Of a stretch of DNA of 6,369 bases, positions 5,298 to 6,369 are shown in pieces. Location: assembly GCA_020848055.1 (NCBI GenBank), contig JADLBB010000072.1, positions 1 through 6,369 of the forward strand. Direction: 5' to 3'. This DNA is from Chloroflexota bacterium (GTDB lineage Bacteria > Chloroflexota > Limnocylindria > QHBO01). The notes below the pieces were generated by a model. The model worked only from the letters and a program-made list of their open reading frames with translations. It was not told the DNA's origin and searched no databases. Made by a program: the position numbers and the translations under genes. Numbering within the stretch: position 1 is the first letter of the stretch; each line of letters begins with the position of its first letter.

Positions 5298-6369
5298 CGG
5301 CCGCCGAACCGAAGCCATCGAAGTCCGCGTCGCGCCTGGCGCGCGCGGCCGAGAGCGCGCCGCCGGGGGCGGTGCCGCTGCCGGAGCTCACGATCGTCGA
5401 GACCCGCGTCTACCGCGGCCCCAACTACTGGAGCTACAACCCGGCCATCAAGCTCGTCGTGGACCTCGGCGTGCTGGAGCATTTCCCGACCAGCGCGATT
5501 CCCGGCTTCACCGCCGGCCTGCTGGCGCTGCTTCCCGACGTGGGTCAGCACTCCTGCGGGACCGGGCGCGTGGGCGGCTTCACCGACCGCCTGACCGAGG
5601 GCACCTGGGTCGGTCACGTGGCCGAGCACATCGCGCTCCAGCTGCAGCGCGAGGCAGGCACCGAGGTCGGCCGCGGCAAGACCCGCGGCACCGGCGAGCC
5701 GGGGCGCTACCACGTTGTCTATTCCTACGCCGAGGAGAGCGTCGGGGTGGCCGCCGGCAAGCTTGCCGTCCGCCTTGTCAACCATCTCGTGGCGCCCGAC
5801 TCCGAGTTCGACTTCGCTGCCGAACTCGAGAACCTCATCCTGCTCGCCGAGCGCGCAGCATTCGGCCCTTCAACGCAGGCCATCCTGGACGAGGCCGCCC
5901 TGCGCGACATCCCGTACATCCGGCTCAACGAGCAGTCGCTCGTGCAGCTCGGCCACGGCGTCCACCAGCAGCGCATCCGGGCCACCATGACCAGCCTGAC
6001 CAGCTCGCTCGGGGTCGACATCGCCTCGGACAAGAAGCTGACCAACCAGTTGCTGGCCGCGACCGGGGTGCCGGTACCGCGCTCGGAGGTCGTGCGCGAC
6101 GCGGAGGGGGCCGTCGCAGCGGCCGGGCGCATCGGCTACCCGGTGGCGATCAAGCCGCTCGACGGCAACCATGGCCGGGGCGTCATGCTGGACCTGGAGG
6201 ACGCCGATGCCGTGCGCGCCGGATACGCGGTGGCGCGGTCGCAGAGTCGCGGCGGCGGCGTGGTGGTCGAGACGTACCTGACCGGCAACGACTACCGCTG
6301 CCTCGTCATCGGCGGCGTGCTGCGCGCGGTCGCCCAGCGCGTCCCGGCCCACGTCGACGGTGACGGCGA
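5294..6369 (+). CDS. cphA: Cyanophycin synthetase, N-terminal part, cut by the window edge
   Basis: The first 358 codons of an enzyme that is usually about 870-900 residues are present, with no stop before the edge. CphA polymerises cyanophycin in the cytoplasm: an ATP-grasp domain adds aspartate to the backbone and a C-terminal Mur-ligase-like domain, not in the window, adds arginine to its side chain. The first 30 residues are a variable Ala/Ser/Pro leader. The N-terminal domain (about 31-165) shows VYRGPNYWSYNPAIKLVVDLG, TSAIPGF, and GHVAEH with H108, E111 and H112 forming an HxxEH motif. A linker with RLVNHLVAP and ERAAFGPSTQAI leads into the ATP-grasp region (from about 205): SLVQLGHGVHQQRIRATMTS, ASDKKLTNQLLAATGVPVP, the ATP-binding KPLDGNHGRGV (287-297), then VETYLTGNDYRCLVIGG and QRVPAHV. 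The start is set by the GAGGAGG site and the ATGA overlap with cphB. A different frame is also open across 5224-6363, but all conserved motifs are in this one. Confidence 0.96.
   Translation, partial: MTAAEPKPSKSASRLARAAESAPPGAVPLPELTIVETRVYRGPNYWSYNPAIKLVVDLGVLEHFPTSAIPGFTAGLLALLPDVGQHSCGTGRVGGFTDRLTEGTWVGHVAEHIALQLQREAGTEVGRGKTRGTGEPGRYHVVYSYAEESVGVAAGKLAVRLVNHLVAPDSEFDFAAELENLILLAERAAFGPSTQAILDEAALRDIPYIRLNEQSLVQLGHGVHQQRIRATMTSLTSSLGVDIASDKKLTNQLLAATGVPVPRSEVVRDAEGAVAAAGRIGYPVAIKPLDGNHGRGVMLDLEDADAVRAGYAVARSQSRGGGVVVETYLTGNDYRCLVIGGVLRAVAQRVPAHVDGDG

Noticed and set aside
1..6369. Search for CRISPR arrays, insertion sequences, terminal inverted repeats or a new defence system
   Set aside because: No regularly spaced repeats, transposase or integrase motifs, or defence-type domains were seen. 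The genes are housekeeping or storage-metabolism types of uniform composition.

Overview
The window is high-GC bacterial DNA with GC-rich third codon positions, tightly packed genes and stop/start overlaps. The gene set is a tRNA, an asymmetric M16 peptidase pair, a J-domain protein and a cyanophycin operon. Together with two probable leaderless TANNNT promoters, this would suit a high-GC lineage such as Chloroflexota (Limnocylindria-like), Actinomycetota or Deinococcota. That placement is inference and weakly held. There is no sign of a cyanobacterial host or of mobile DNA.

Layout. A complete tRNA-Lys(CTT) with encoded CCA lies at 25-99. It is followed by about 340 bases with no convincing gene (100-436), holding a likely -10 element and a strong Shine-Dalgarno site for the next gene. 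Two M16-family proteins follow on the + strand (437-1735 and 1732-3093), joined by a GTGA overlap. The first keeps the zinc-binding HxxEH motif. The second has lost it but has the typical C-terminal M16 domain, so the two probably form one catalytic/non-catalytic heterodimer. After a 26-base convergent spacer, a minus-strand gene (3120-4247) encodes a J-domain protein with a helical repeat-like C-terminal part. It is divergent from a cyanophycin operon: cphB (cyanophycinase, 4305-5297), then cphA (cyanophycin synthetase, 5294 to the window edge, truncated in the first ATP-grasp domain). These two are joined by an ATGA overlap.

How the genes work together. CphA builds the nitrogen and carbon reserve polymer multi-L-arginyl-poly-L-aspartate (cyanophycin) from Asp, Arg and ATP. 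CphB cuts it to beta-Asp-Arg dipeptides. Both are predicted to be cytoplasmic and co-translated, so synthesis and mobilisation are locked to one transcript. The J-domain gene shares a 57-base divergent promoter region with them and could be co-regulated, but no functional link is shown. The M16 pair and the tRNA look like unrelated neighbours.

The most interesting points are an intact HxxEH motif in the CphA N-terminal domain, predicting a primer-generating peptidase site inside the polymer synthetase; the paired leaderless promoters; the Arg-rich C-terminal extension of CphB; and the uncharacterised J-domain/helical protein.
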